From Zoogloea sp. (GTDB taxonomy: Bacteria; Pseudomonadota; Gammaproteobacteria; Burkholderiales; Rhodocyclaceae), in NCBI RefSeq assembly GCF_028689785.1, contig NZ_JAQVCN010000054.1:1-33078 (forward strand): 33,078 nt of DNA, in the 5' to 3' direction. The notes beneath the pieces are model-generated. The model did no database searches. It had not been told where the DNA came from and saw nothing but the letters and a program-made list of their open reading frames with translations. Positions 8,052 to 15,675 of this stretch are shown piece after piece. Made by a program: the position numbers and the translations under genes. Numbering within the stretch: the stretch's first letter is position 1; the number at the start of each line of letters is the position of its first letter.

Positions 8052-9874
8052 CGTGCGCCTCCCTTGTCTTCGAAGGCCGCAAAATTGGCCCGCCAGGCCT
8101 CCTCGGCGGCCTTGCCGTCGACGGCGCGGAGCTTGTCGTAAGCATCCAGGGCCTCATCATGCCGCCCCCGCAGCCGCTGGACCTCAATCAGCGCCGCCCA
8201 CACCTTGGCCTGCATCGGGTCGATCTGCAGGGAGCGCATGAGAGCAGGCGCGGCCTCCTCCTGGCGATTCAGGATCGACAGGGTGAAACCCACCTGGCGC
8301 CAGTTGCGTGCCTCGTCGGGGGCCTGAGCCGCCAGGGCCTGGAAACGTGCCAGGGCCTCCTGCGGGCGGCCCCCGTCCTTCAGCATCACCCCCAGCTGGT
8401 AATCCCAGTAGGCCTCCGCGGGGTTGGCGCTACGGGCGGCTTCGAAAGCGGCGATGGCCTCGGGGAAACGCTTCATCTCGTAGTAGGCCAGGCCCAGGCC
8501 GACCCAGGCCCGGTCGGGGCCCTGCAGATCACGGGCCAGGCTTTCCCGGAAGGCGCGGATCGCTGCCTCCGGCCGCCCCAGGCGCGCTTCAACGACACCG
8601 CGCCAGTACCAGGCAGACGCGTCATCCTTATCCTTGTCGGGCAGGCGAGCGAGCACACCGTAGGCGCGCTCGGGCTTGTTTGCGTTCAGGTAGGCCTGGG
8701 TCAGCCCATAGCGGGGCCCGGGGGCTTCCGGGTAAAGGCTGGCCAGACGGGTGTAGAGGGAGATGGAGGTGGCGTGATCGCCACGCAACCGGGCCAGATC
8801 CGCCAGGCCCCAGTGGGCCGGCATCTGCCAGGGGTCGAGGTCGATGGTCTCCCGGTAGGCCGCCTCGGCCTCCCGGTACTGACCCGCCCCGTGGTGCAAC
8901 TGAGCGACCAGTAGACGGGCCGGTGCGTACTCCCGGTGTCCGGCCACCAGGGCCTGGGCATGGATCAGGGCCTCGCGGCCCTGACCGGCCGCCACCAAGG
9001 CCTGCCCCAATCCGTAACCCACGTCGGGGCGGTCCGGGCTGATGCGCCACAGGGCACGCCAGGCCTCCAGCTCCTTGTCGCGCTGGCGCAGGCCCCGGGC
9101 CGCCGACACGGCGAAGCGCCAGGCATCGGCGCTGTCCGGCTCGCGCCGCGCCCAGTCGGCGCTCAAGGTCTGCAGCTCGCTCCAGCCCTCGGCCTTGAGC
9201 AGGGCCGAAGCGGCGTCATAGCGCTGCTGCTGCTCCACGCGGTGGGCGGCCCGCCCCTCGATCTCGTCACCCCAGGGCGCCAGGGACGCAAAATTGACGT
9301 TCTGCCCGTCGCGCCGACGGTAGTCGATGATCCCGACCAGGGCCCCCAGTTCATCCACCAGCGCCCCGCCCTCCGAGCCCGGCGAAATGGGCGCCGAGAA
9401 CTGGATGTAATCCCCCACCGCAAAGTGCCGCACCCCGGAGAGCATCCCCTCGGAGATGCCGACCCCCAGGCCCAGCGCATTCGACACCGCAAACACCCTC
9501 CCCCCGGGTGCCGAGGGGCGGGCCCGCGGCAGGGCCGGCCCCTGATCCCCATCGGCAGCCAGCAGGCACAGGTTGCGCTCGCTATCCCGGGCCACGACCC
9601 GCGCCGGCAGGGGCTGCGGCCCGGTGCCGAGATGCAGGCTCGCGGCCCCGTCGAGGGTCTCGCACACGGTCACAAAGCGGCCAGCCGCCCAGCGCGTCGC
9701 CGAGTAGCGCCCCACCACCCGCCCCTCCCCGTCACGCACCTCAAGCACCGCCACGGCCGGTGCCACGCGAGTAAATACCTCCTGCGGCGACAGAGCCACC
9801 GCCGGCCCCCCCATGGCAGTCAGGAACAGCGCAGCAAACACGCAGGACACAGGGATTTTCAGACTCGGTTTCAT
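8048..9874 (-). CDS. Trypsin-like fold TPR protein with catalytic triad lost (pseudoprotease)
   Basis: This is the first gene of the operon, with 608 residues, a signal peptide and the same architecture as the downstream protease. Aligning the two N-terminal domains shows that all three catalytic residues are replaced: His by E72 (FVTVCETL against VVTNCHVI), Asp by N101 (SERNLCLL against VQDLCLL) and Ser by E168 (SPGSEGGAL against SPGSSGGGL). The surrounding framework is conserved, so the fold is probably kept without protease activity. TPRs fill about residues 215-600. It could be a regulatory partner or substrate-binding subunit for the active paralogue, but that is inference. Confidence 0.85.
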   Translation of the reverse strand: MKPSLKIPVSCVFAALFLTAMGGPAVALSPQEVFTRVAPAVAVLEVRDGEGRVVGRYSATRWAAGRFVTVCETLDGAASLHLGTGPQPLPARVVARDSERNLCLLAADGDQGPALPRARPSAPGGRVFAVSNALGLGVGISEGMLSGVRHFAVGDYIQFSAPISPGSEGGALVDELGALVGIIDYRRRDGQNVNFASLAPWGDEIEGRAAHRVEQQQRYDAASALLKAEGWSELQTLSADWARREPDSADAWRFAVSAARGLRQRDKELEAWRALWRISPDRPDVGYGLGQALVAAGQGREALIHAQALVAGHREYAPARLLVAQLHHGAGQYREAEAAYRETIDLDPWQMPAHWGLADLARLRGDHATSISLYTRLASLYPEAPGPRYGLTQAYLNANKPERAYGVLARLPDKDKDDASAWYWRGVVEARLGRPEAAIRAFRESLARDLQGPDRAWVGLGLAYYEMKRFPEAIAAFEAARSANPAEAYWDYQLGVMLKDGGRPQEALARFQALAAQAPDEARNWRQVGFTLSILNRQEEAAPALMRSLQIDPMQAKVWAALIEVQRLRGRHDEALDAYDKLRAVDGKAAEEAWRANFAAFEDKGGAR

Positions 9875-9997
9875 GACGGTGCACGGGGGGCGGGTCGAAG
9901 GGCCCGTCCCTGATGGGGGAGCGCCGATTCTACCCTCTGGTCATGCCCTCCGTACCGAAGCCGGGCCCGCCCCAGGCGCCATCGTGCCATTTCCCCC

Positions 9998-10024
9998 ATG
10001 GGGTCAAATGAAGTCGACCCCACG
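9998..10024. repeat. Lone variant REP-like palindrome
   Basis: The core GGGGTCAAATGAAGTCGACCCC at 10000-10021 is a diverged version of the GAGGTCGAATGAATTCGACC arm seen at 274-298, 19251-19274 and 32890-32913, again followed by CAC. GGGGTC and GACCCC pair. No partner arm is visible within 100 bases. It lies between the divergently placed pseudoprotease start and the 3' end of the LysR gene, so it could also act as a terminator for the regulator. Confidence 0.5.
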
Positions 10025-10048
10025 GCCCCTCTGCCCCACCTGCATGCC

Positions 10049-10945
10049 TCACCAGCAAGGGCCTGCCACCTCCAGCGCCTCCCGCACCCAGGCCACGAAG
10101 CCCCGCACCCGCGCCGGCTGCAGACGGGCGTGGGGATGAACCACGCTGATCGGCCGGGGTGGTGCCTCGAAATCCTCCAGCACCACGGCCAGGCGCCCGG
10201 CCGCCAGGTGCGGCGCCACCTGGTAGGAGATGAACATGCCGAAACCCAGGCCGGCCACACAGGCATCCACGGCCGGCGCCACATGGTTGAACTCCAGGTT
10301 GCCGGTGACCGGCACGGTAAAGCTTCGCCCCTTCTCCTCGAAACGCCACCAAGGCCCGCCACCGGCCGAAAAGCCGATGCAGTTGCCCTGCAGCAGCGCC
10401 CGCGGGTGGGTGGGGACACCCTGGCGGACCAGGTAGTCCGGGCTGGCCACCACCATGCGGCGTACCTTGCCCACCGGATGAGCGATCAGCGACGAATCCT
10501 CCAGGTGCCCGATGCGCACACCCACGTCTATCCCCTCCTCCAGCAGGTTGGTGACCCGGTCGAGCAGCAGCAGACGGCAGCGCATGCCGGCGTGGCGCTG
10601 GACGAAGGCCGTCACTGCCGGCGCTACATACATCTGCCCGAACAATACCGGTGCCGTCACCGTGAGCAGGCCGGAGGGGTCGCCCGCCTCGTCACGCAGC
10701 GCCGACTCCGCCTCCGCCAGGGCGGCCAGCAGGTCGCGGCAGCTGTCCAGGTAATGACGTCCCTCACCGGTCAGGGCGATGCGCCGGGTGCTGCGGTTGA
10801 AGAGCCTCACCCCCAGCTCGGCCTCCAGGGCCGCCAGGGTGCGCACCACGGCCGGCAGCGAGGCTCCGCTGGCCCGGGCCGCGGCGCTCAGGCTGCCCGC
10901 CTCGGCGATCTGCACGAAGGTCGCCATCGCCTTCAGCTTGTCCAT
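10049..10945 (-). CDS. LysR-family transcriptional regulator (divergent from GST)
   Basis: The protein has 298 residues, the normal LysR length. The winged helix-turn-helix is at about residues 1-60 (MDKLKAMATFVQIAEAGSLS, SLPAVVRTLAALEAELGV, RLFNRSTRRIALTGEG), followed by the linker helix and a substrate-binding domain from about residue 90. The start at 10945 was chosen because it gives the canonical N-terminus; the longer reading frame upstream is non-coding in character. It is transcribed divergently from the GST and flavoprotein pair, which it probably regulates. A T-N11-A dyad lies between them at 10994-11008. The inducer cannot be told from sequence. Confidence 0.88.
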   Translation of the reverse strand: MDKLKAMATFVQIAEAGSLSAAARASGASLPAVVRTLAALEAELGVRLFNRSTRRIALTGEGRHYLDSCRDLLAALAEAESALRDEAGDPSGLLTVTAPVLFGQMYVAPAVTAFVQRHAGMRCRLLLLDRVTNLLEEGIDVGVRIGHLEDSSLIAHPVGKVRRMVVASPDYLVRQGVPTHPRALLQGNCIGFSAGGGPWWRFEEKGRSFTVPVTGNLEFNHVAPAVDACVAGLGFGMFISYQVAPHLAAGRLAVVLEDFEAPPRPISVVHPHARLQPARVRGFVAWVREALEVAGPCW

Positions 10946-10993
10946 GGCAATTACTCCACTAAACGGAAGAGTCAAATCCATACCCCGGCATTT

Positions 10994-11008
10994 ATCCGGA
11001 TCACGGAT
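10994..11008. promoter_or_regulatory. Candidate LysR-type operator (T-N11-A dyad)
   Basis: ATCCGGATCACGGAT consists of five-base arms (ATCCG/CGGAT) around GATCA and fits the LysR T-N11-A pattern (T10995, A11007). It lies midway between the divergent LysR (start 10945) and GST (start 11066) genes, the usual place for such a site. Support is positional and by pattern only. Confidence 0.45.
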
Positions 11009-11065
11009 TAAACCACACTGCGTCTCAGCAGCTCCCCACCGTCCCTCTCCCCAGAAAGGCCTGCC

Positions 11066-11701
11066 ATGACACACCCCACCCAAGCCATCCGCCTGTTCCG
11101 CTTCACCCTGTCCGGTCACAGCCACCGGGCCGAACTCTTCCTGTCCCTGCTCGGCCTGCCGGTCACGCCAGTGGATGTGGACCTCCTCGGCGGGCAGCAG
11201 AAGACCCCCGCCTACCTGGCCATGAACCGCTTCGGTCAGGTACCGGTGATCCAGGACGGCGACGTGACCGTAGCCGACTCCAACGCCATTCTGGTGTACC
11301 TGGCCCGCCGCTATGGCGCCGCCCACTGGCTGCCTTCCGATCCGGTTGCGGAAGCCCAGGTCCAGCGCTGGCTGACGGTGGCCGCCGGACTGGTCGCCTT
11401 CGGCCCCTGTGCAGGCCGCCTGATCACCGTGTTCAAGATGGACTTCCGCGCAGAAGAAGTGATCGCCCGCGCCCACGCCCTGTTCGCCGTGATGGAGCAG
11501 GAGCTGGCCGACCGCCCCTGGCTGGTGGCCGGCGACGCACCGACCATTGCCGACGTGGCCAACTACACCTACATCGCCCACGCGCCCGAGGGCAATGTGT
11601 CCCTGGACGCCTACCCAGCCATCCGCGCCTGGCTGGCCCGGGTGGAAGCCCTGCCCGGCTTCTTCCCGATGCCGGTGACCGCCGCCGGGCTGCGCGCCTG
11701 A
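11066..11701 (+). CDS. Glutathione S-transferase family protein
   Basis: The protein has 211 residues, typical of soluble GSTs. The N-terminal thioredoxin-like domain (about 8-85) has the conserved cis-Pro region FGQVPVIQDGD and the glutathione gamma-Glu contact ADSNAILVYLA. An all-helical C-terminal domain (about 95-205) carries the N-capping-like DAPTIADVANY segment. It probably conjugates or reduces an electrophile or peroxide with glutathione; the substrate is unknown. The ATG at 11066 follows an AAGG ribosome binding site. The flavoprotein gene starts five bases after its stop, so the two form an operon divergent from the LysR gene. Confidence 0.88.
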   Translation: MTHPTQAIRLFRFTLSGHSHRAELFLSLLGLPVTPVDVDLLGGQQKTPAYLAMNRFGQVPVIQDGDVTVADSNAILVYLARRYGAAHWLPSDPVAEAQVQRWLTVAAGLVAFGPCAGRLITVFKMDFRAEEVIARAHALFAVMEQELADRPWLVAGDAPTIADVANYTYIAHAPEGNVSLDAYPAIRAWLARVEALPGFFPMPVTAAGLRA

Positions 11702-11706
11702 GCATC

Positions 11707-12582
11707 ATGGGCAGCGTTTTCCACAGCGGAGAGGCGGCCCTCCAGGCCGCCGCGGGCAGCCGCGAGCGGCTCGCCGAGGTGGGCACACGGGTGATCCGCC
11801 AGGAGATGCCCGAGCAGCACCGGGCCTTCTTCGCCGGCCTGCCCTTCGTGGTGCTGGCGGCCACCGATCCCGGCGGTCAGCCCCACGCCACGCTGCTTGC
11901 AGGCCCGCCGGGCCTGCTTACGGCCACCGACAGCCGCCACCTCCAGCTCGCCAGCCTGCCGGCACCCGACGATCCCCTCCACCCCCTGCTGACCCCAGGT
12001 GCGCGCTTCGGCCTGCTCGGCATCGAGCCCCACACCCGGCGGCGCAACCGGGCCAACGGCCGGGTGCAGGCCCGCGGGGCAGACGGCCTGCACCTGGAGG
12101 TGACCCAGAGCTTCGGCAACTGCCCCAAGTACATCCAGCCACGCCGCGCAGTGTTCGACCCGAGCTGGAAACCCGGTGCCCGAGCCGAGCACAGGCTCTC
12201 CCTGAACGAGGCGGAGCGGGCCTGGATAGCGGCCGCCGACACCTTCTTCATCGCCACCGCCCACCCGTCAGACGACGCCGACCCGGCCCACGGAGTGGAC
12301 GTCTCCCACCGGGGCGGCCCGCCGGGCTTCATCAGCGTGGAGGGCAACACCCTGGGCATCGACGACTTCGCCGGCAACAACTACTTCAACACCCTGGGCA
12401 ACCTGCTGCTCAACCCGCAGGCCGGCCTGCTCTTCCCCGACTTTGCCCGGGGCGGCCTGCTGCAGCTCAACGCCACCGCCGAAATCCTCCCCGGCCCACC
12501 CCGCCGCCTGCTGCTGCGGGTGAGCAAGGTCACACACCACCCCGCCGCCCAGCCCCTGCGCTGGGAAGAGGCTTCGGGCTGA
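11707..12582 (+). CDS. Pyridoxamine 5'-phosphate oxidase-like FMN-binding protein
   Basis: This 291-residue protein has two split-barrel halves. The first (about 35-140) carries FVVLAATDPGGQPHATLLAG and a GRVQARGADG strand; the second (about 170-285) carries FFIATAHPSDD, GVDVSHRGGPPGFISV and NYFNTLGNLLLNPQAGLLF. This matches the larger PNPOx-related flavoproteins, some of which occur fused to ferredoxin reductases; no reductase domain is present here. It probably binds FMN and catalyses a redox reaction, but the substrate is unknown. It follows GST by five bases without its own strong ribosome binding site, suggesting translational coupling. It converges on dps with a gap of 46 bases and no clear terminator. 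Confidence 0.82.
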   Translation: MGSVFHSGEAALQAAAGSRERLAEVGTRVIRQEMPEQHRAFFAGLPFVVLAATDPGGQPHATLLAGPPGLLTATDSRHLQLASLPAPDDPLHPLLTPGARFGLLGIEPHTRRRNRANGRVQARGADGLHLEVTQSFGNCPKYIQPRRAVFDPSWKPGARAEHRLSLNEAERAWIAAADTFFIATAHPSDDADPAHGVDVSHRGGPPGFISVEGNTLGIDDFAGNNYFNTLGNLLLNPQAGLLFPDFARGGLLQLNATAEILPGPPRRLLLRVSKVTHHPAAQPLRWEEASG

Positions 12583-12628
12583 AACCCCGACGGGTCACCC
12601 TGCATCAGGTGCCCCCCAAGACCAGCCC

Positions 12629-13126
12629 TTACTCTTCCAGCAGGCTGCGCAGCATCCAGGCCGTCTTCTCATGCACTTCGAGACGCTGGGTGAGCAGGTC
12701 GGCGCTGGGTTGGTCCTTGGCCTCATCCACCAGCGGATAGAGCCCCCGGGCAGTACGGGCCGTGGCCTCCTGGGCCGCCACCAGCAGGCGGATCATGTCC
12801 TTCGCCGCGGGGACGCCTTCGGGGGCTTCGATGGAGGTCAGGCGGGCCAACTCGGCAAAGGTCCCCGGCGCCGGGAGCCCCAGGGCGCGGATGCGTTCGG
12901 CGATCACGTCCAGGGCGTTCCACTGTTCGGTGTATTGCACCATGAACATCTGGTGCAGGCTGTTGAACATGGGCCCCTTCACGTTCCAGTGAAAGTTGTG
13001 GGTCATCATGTAGAGGGTGAAACTGTCGGCCAGCAGGCGCGACAGGCCGGCGGCGATATCGGCCCGGTCCTGGTCGGCAATGCCGATGTCCATCACGGGG
13101 CCGGCGGGGTGGTAAGCGGATTTCAT
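12629..13126 (-). CDS. dps: Dps family DNA-binding/ferritin-like protein
   Basis: Dps forms dodecamers that oxidise and store iron using hydrogen peroxide and often bind DNA in stress or stationary phase. The 165-residue protein has the signature NFHWNVKGPMFNSLHQMF and ALDVIAERIRALG. By comparison with E. coli Dps, the ferroxidase ligands H46, H58, D73 and E77 are present, but the position of the acidic residue four after the second His is M62. The N-terminus is short and has few Lys residues, so DNA binding may be weak. The ATG at 13126 has GGGAG upstream. The gene has its own promoter, sharing an unusual element with the promoter of the 52-residue membrane protein and ZIP genes upstream. 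Confidence 0.93.
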   Translation of the reverse strand: MKSAYHPAGPVMDIGIADQDRADIAAGLSRLLADSFTLYMMTHNFHWNVKGPMFNSLHQMFMVQYTEQWNALDVIAERIRALGLPAPGTFAELARLTSIEAPEGVPAAKDMIRLLVAAQEATARTARGLYPLVDEAKDQPSADLLTQRLEVHEKTAWMLRSLLEE

Positions 13127-13183
13127 GGCAGTCTCCCTTGGGTCAGGGCCACCGCCGAAAAGGAGTCCGGCGGGGCTGATTCC

Positions 13184-13239
13184 AGTATCGGAATCCCGCC
13201 GCCGCCGGTCCAATTGGCAATTTCGCTGATGGGGATTGG
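13184..13239 (-). promoter_or_regulatory. dps promoter with shared upstream element
   Basis: On the minus strand TTGGAC (13213-13208) and GATACT (13189-13184) form a sigma70-like -35/-10 pair with an 18-base spacer, about 58 bases before the dps ATG. The 32 bases 13208-13239, covering the -35 and the region upstream, match 14449-14480 at about 25 of 32 positions. The longest identical block is ATCAGCGAAA, and CCAAT and ATTGG mark the two ends. Confidence 0.55.
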
Positions 13240-13245
13240 CCCTGA

Positions 13246-14211
13246 CTATCCCATCGCCGTATCCAGAAACATCATCACCGCGAAGCCCCCCATCAGCCCC
13301 AGGGTGGCCGGTGTCTGGTGGCCGTTGCGGTGGGTCTCGGGAATCACCTCGTGGGACACCACGAAGATCATCGCCCCCGCCGCCAGGCCCAGCCCCACCG
13401 GGTAGGCCAGGGCCAGCCCGCCGGCAATGCCTACGCCGAACAGCGCCCCCAGGGGCTCCATCAGGCCGGAGGCGCCAGCCATCAGTACGGCCCGCCAGGC
13501 CCCCACCCCTGCCGCCCGCAGGGCCATCACCACAGCCAAACCCTCTGGAATGTCCTGAATGGCTATCGCACTGGTGAGGGGCAGGCCCACGTCCAGCTCG
13601 CCCCGGGCAAAGCTCACCCCGATGGCCATGCCCTCGGGCAAGTTGTGCAAAGTAATGGCCAGCACGAACAGCCCCACCCGGCCGATACGCTCGCAGCCCG
13701 GGCCGCAGGGGCCTGTGCTGTCATGCTCGTGGGGCGTGAAGCGGTCGAGACCGAGCATCAGCAACACCCCCAACCCCAGGCCAAGCACCACGACCAAGGC
13801 ACCAGCGGCGCCATTGCCGGTCATCTCCTTGGCGGCGGCAAGGCCGGGCAGGATCAGCGAGAAGGAGCTGGCTGCCAGCATCATGCCGGCAGCGAAGCCG
13901 AGCAGGCTGTCCTCCATGCGTGCCGAGATGCGCCCCAGGGCGATACCGGCCAGAGCGCCCAGCGCCGTCGCGGCAAAGCCGGCCAGCCCCCCAAGAACCG
14001 CCAGACGCAAGGGTGCGCCGCCCCCCGCCAGCCCCCCCGCAATACCCGAGATCAGCATTACGGCCACAGCCGCCAGGGACAGCGCCAGCCCGGCCGTCAT
14101 CCACGGATGCCGACGCACCTGCCGCCGCCAGGCATCGCGCCAGGCCGAAGCACCACCCTCTGCCACCTCTTCAAGGGCCAAGCCGGCCCCCGCCATATTG
14201 TTATCCTGCAT
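13246..14211 (-). CDS. ZIP family divalent metal transporter
   Basis: This is an inner-membrane protein of 321 residues, probably importing zinc, iron or another divalent metal. A cytoplasmic N-terminal tail of about 35 residues precedes eight or so hydrophobic segments. The metal-site motifs of the family are clear: HNLPEG at 189-194 and QDIPEG at 219-224, in adjacent helices. Between them and the first half is a His-rich loop (FTPHEHDSTGPCGPGC) containing two Cys, shorter than in many ZIPs. The ATG at 14211 has GGGAGG upstream. It lies 19 bases downstream of a small membrane-protein gene, probably in one operon; its 3' end abuts the dps promoter without a visible terminator, so read-through into dps is possible. 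Confidence 0.88.
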   Translation of the reverse strand: MQDNNMAGAGLALEEVAEGGASAWRDAWRRQVRRHPWMTAGLALSLAAVAVMLISGIAGGLAGGGAPLRLAVLGGLAGFAATALGALAGIALGRISARMEDSLLGFAAGMMLAASSFSLILPGLAAAKEMTGNGAAGALVVVLGLGLGVLLMLGLDRFTPHEHDSTGPCGPGCERIGRVGLFVLAITLHNLPEGMAIGVSFARGELDVGLPLTSAIAIQDIPEGLAVVMALRAAGVGAWRAVLMAGASGLMEPLGALFGVGIAGGLALAYPVGLGLAAGAMIFVVSHEVIPETHRNGHQTPATLGLMGGFAVMMFLDTAMG

Positions 14212-14230
14212 GCGCCCTCCCGGCCTGAGA

Positions 14231-14389
14231 TCAGATTGCGGTGACGAGAAACTGCGCCACTTGGGCAAGAAAGAGGGCCGCCCCCGAGGCGGTGATGACG
14301 GCCCCCACCACAAACCGAATGGGGTGGACACGGGCCTGGCCCCTGGCCTGGGCCTGGACTTCGTAACGGGCCAACTGAAGAGTAGTCAT
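14231..14389 (-). CDS. Small single-pass membrane protein, 52 residues
   Basis: This is a short gene with a strong AAGGAG ribosome binding site six bases before its ATG. The protein starts MTTLQLARYEVQAQARGQAR and has one hydrophobic segment, FVVGAVITASGAALFLAQVA, near the C-terminus, preceded by basic residues, so an inner-membrane anchor is likely. I do not recognise the family. It is the first gene after the shared promoter at 14425-14480 and lies 19 bases before the ZIP gene, suggesting a role linked to the transporter. It could also be an independent stress peptide. Confidence 0.6.
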   Translation of the reverse strand: MTTLQLARYEVQAQARGQARVHPIRFVVGAVITASGAALFLAQVAQFLVTAI

Positions 14390-14424
14390 GGTTTTCTCCT
14401 TGCACGGATGCACTTGATGGATCC

Positions 14425-14480
14425 ATTCTCACCATCCGGTGGAACGACGTCCAATTGCCTGTTTCGCTGATCACGATTGG
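14425..14480 (-). promoter_or_regulatory. Promoter of the small membrane protein/ZIP operon, dps-like
   Basis: On the minus strand TTGGAC (14454-14449) and GAGAAT (14430-14425) are separated by 18 bases, the same spacing as at the dps promoter. The 32-base element 14449-14480 repeats that at 13208-13239. The site is 60 bases before the ATG at 14389 and is also upstream of alkB on the other strand. Confidence 0.55.
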
Positions 14481-14507
14481 AAAAAGCCATCGCCTGCAAG
14501 AGCCCCC

Positions 14508-14518
14508 GTGGGGTCGAA
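14508..14518. repeat. Half REP-like site
   Basis: GTGGGGTCGAA matches the outer half of the REP-like arms at 19188 and 32890, but the second half is missing. It may be a decayed remnant between the ZIP operon and alkB. An 11-base match alone is weak evidence. Confidence 0.3.
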
Positions 14519-14541
14519 CACACCAAGCCACTTGCCCTCCC

Positions 14542-15186
14542 ATGACAGCCGACCTCTTCCCCGACACCCTCGCCGCCCGGGAAAACCTCCAGCCCGGCGC
14601 CATGCTGCTGCGCGCCTTTGCCCTGGACGAGGCCCCTGCGCTGCTGGCCGGCGTGGCCGGCGTCATCGCCATGGCCCCCTTCCGCCAGATGCAGACGCCC
14701 GGCGGGCAGACCATGTCGGTGGCCATGAGCAGCTGCGGCGAACGGGGATGGGTGAGCGACCGGCGGGGCTACCGCTACAGCCCGACCGACCCGGCCACCG
14801 GCGCCCCCTGGCCAGCCATGCCCGCGCGCCTGGCCGATCTGGCCCGCCGGGCGGCGGCCGAAGCCGGCTTTCCGGGCTTTGCGCCGGACGCCTGCCTGAT
14901 CAACCGCTACCTGCCCGGCTGCCGCATGGGCCTGCACCAGGACCGGGACGAGGCCGACCTGAGCCAGCCCATCGTGTCGGTGTCCCTGGGCCTGCCCGCC
15001 ACCTTCCTGTTCGGCGGCCCCACCCGCGGCGGCCGGCCCCTGCGCCTGCCTCTGGTGCACGGCGACGTGGTGGTGTGGGGCGGCCCGGCCCGGCTGCACT
15101 TCCACGGGGTGGCGCCCCTGGCCGCGGGCGAGCATCCGGCCACTGGCGGCTGCCGAATCAACCTCACCTTCCGCCGCGCCACCTGA
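14542..15186 (+). CDS. alkB: AlkB: Fe(II)/2-oxoglutarate-dependent DNA dealkylase
   Basis: AlkB removes methyl and related lesions (1-methyladenine, 3-methylcytosine) from DNA or RNA by oxidation. The protein has 214 residues, the bacterial AlkB length. Iron ligands are visible as H132 and D134 in LHQDRDE and H188 in LHFHGVAPL, and 2-oxoglutarate-binding Arg residues lie in RINLTFRRA. The nucleotide-recognition region includes INRYLPGCRMGLHQD. The ATG at 14542 was chosen over one at 14455, because the earlier start adds 29 residues that lack family similarity. It stands alone, about 96 bases before the YciI/sigma operon, and no Ada box was recognised. Confidence 0.92.
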   Translation: MTADLFPDTLAARENLQPGAMLLRAFALDEAPALLAGVAGVIAMAPFRQMQTPGGQTMSVAMSSCGERGWVSDRRGYRYSPTDPATGAPWPAMPARLADLARRAAAEAGFPGFAPDACLINRYLPGCRMGLHQDRDEADLSQPIVSVSLGLPATFLFGGPTRGGRPLRLPLVHGDVVVWGGPARLHFHGVAPLAAGEHPATGGCRINLTFRRAT

Positions 15187-15202
15187 AATTTATTTCGTGA
15201 TC

Positions 15203-15237
15203 GCTGTCGATCCGGCCCGAGCCGCCCCGTCGACAGC
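15203..15237 (+). promoter_or_regulatory. Candidate ECF42-type promoter with overlapping dyad
   Basis: TGTCGA (15205-15210) and CGTC (15228-15231) are separated by 17 bases, fitting the motif reported for ECF42 sigma factors (TGTCGA with CGA/TC at -10, from memory of the literature). It lies 52 bases before the first gene of the operon that encodes an ECF42-type sigma factor, which suggests autoregulation. GCTGTCGA (15203-15210) and TCGACAGC (15230-15237) also form a perfect eight-base inverted repeat. Confidence 0.55.
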
Positions 15238-15282
15238 AGGAGAGCCGACACCCCACGCCGGCCGCAAGGAGAGGAGCTCCCC

Positions 15283-15651
15283 ATGCGATTCCTGATCATC
15301 ATCAAGGCCAGTGCCGAATCCGAGGCCGGGCAGCCCCCCGACGCCGGGCTCATCGACGCCATGGCCGACTTCCACACCACCCTGGCCCGTCGCGGCGTGC
15401 TCCTCGACGCCGCCGGACTGGCCCCAAGCCGCGAGGGCTGGCGCCTCCACTACAGTGACAGGGAGCCGGTGGTGGAGCGCGGCCCCTTCACGGCCCCCGG
15501 CGAGCTCATGGCCGGCTACACCCTGATCCAGGCCCGCAACCACGACGAAGCCCTGGAGTGGGCCCGCCGCTTTCCCAACCCCCGGGGCGCCGGCCGCCCC
15601 ACCCACATCGAGCTGCGCCCCCTGCGCTGCCTCACCGACACCCCGGCCTGA
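15283..15651 (+). CDS. YciI-family (DGPF-type) protein
   Basis: This is a small soluble protein of 122 residues and the first gene of the five-gene sigma-factor operon. It has the YciI ferredoxin-like pattern: FLIIIKASAESEAG at the N-terminus, a central ERGPFTAPGELMAGYTLIQA segment (GPF retained, Asp replaced by Arg) and a final strand HIELRPL. Such proteins accompany ECF42 sigma factors; their chemistry is not established. A strong AAGGAG/GAGGAG ribosome binding site precedes the ATG at 15283. Confidence 0.85.
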   Translation: MRFLIIIKASAESEAGQPPDAGLIDAMADFHTTLARRGVLLDAAGLAPSREGWRLHYSDREPVVERGPFTAPGELMAGYTLIQARNHDEALEWARRFPNPRGAGRPTHIELRPLRCLTDTPA

Positions 15652-15675
15652 CCCGCCCACAACCAGGAGACCACC

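Noticed and set aside
5697-9874. Internal DNA repeats in the TPR genes as tandem-repeat elements
   Set aside because: The periodicity reflects degenerate 34-residue TPR units at protein level, not conserved DNA repeats.
13208-14480. The 32-base matches at 13208 and 14449 as a direct-repeat att site or REP copy
   Set aside because: They overlap -35 boxes at equal distance from matching -10 boxes and lie at the 5' ends of two transcripts, so a regulatory reading is better supported.
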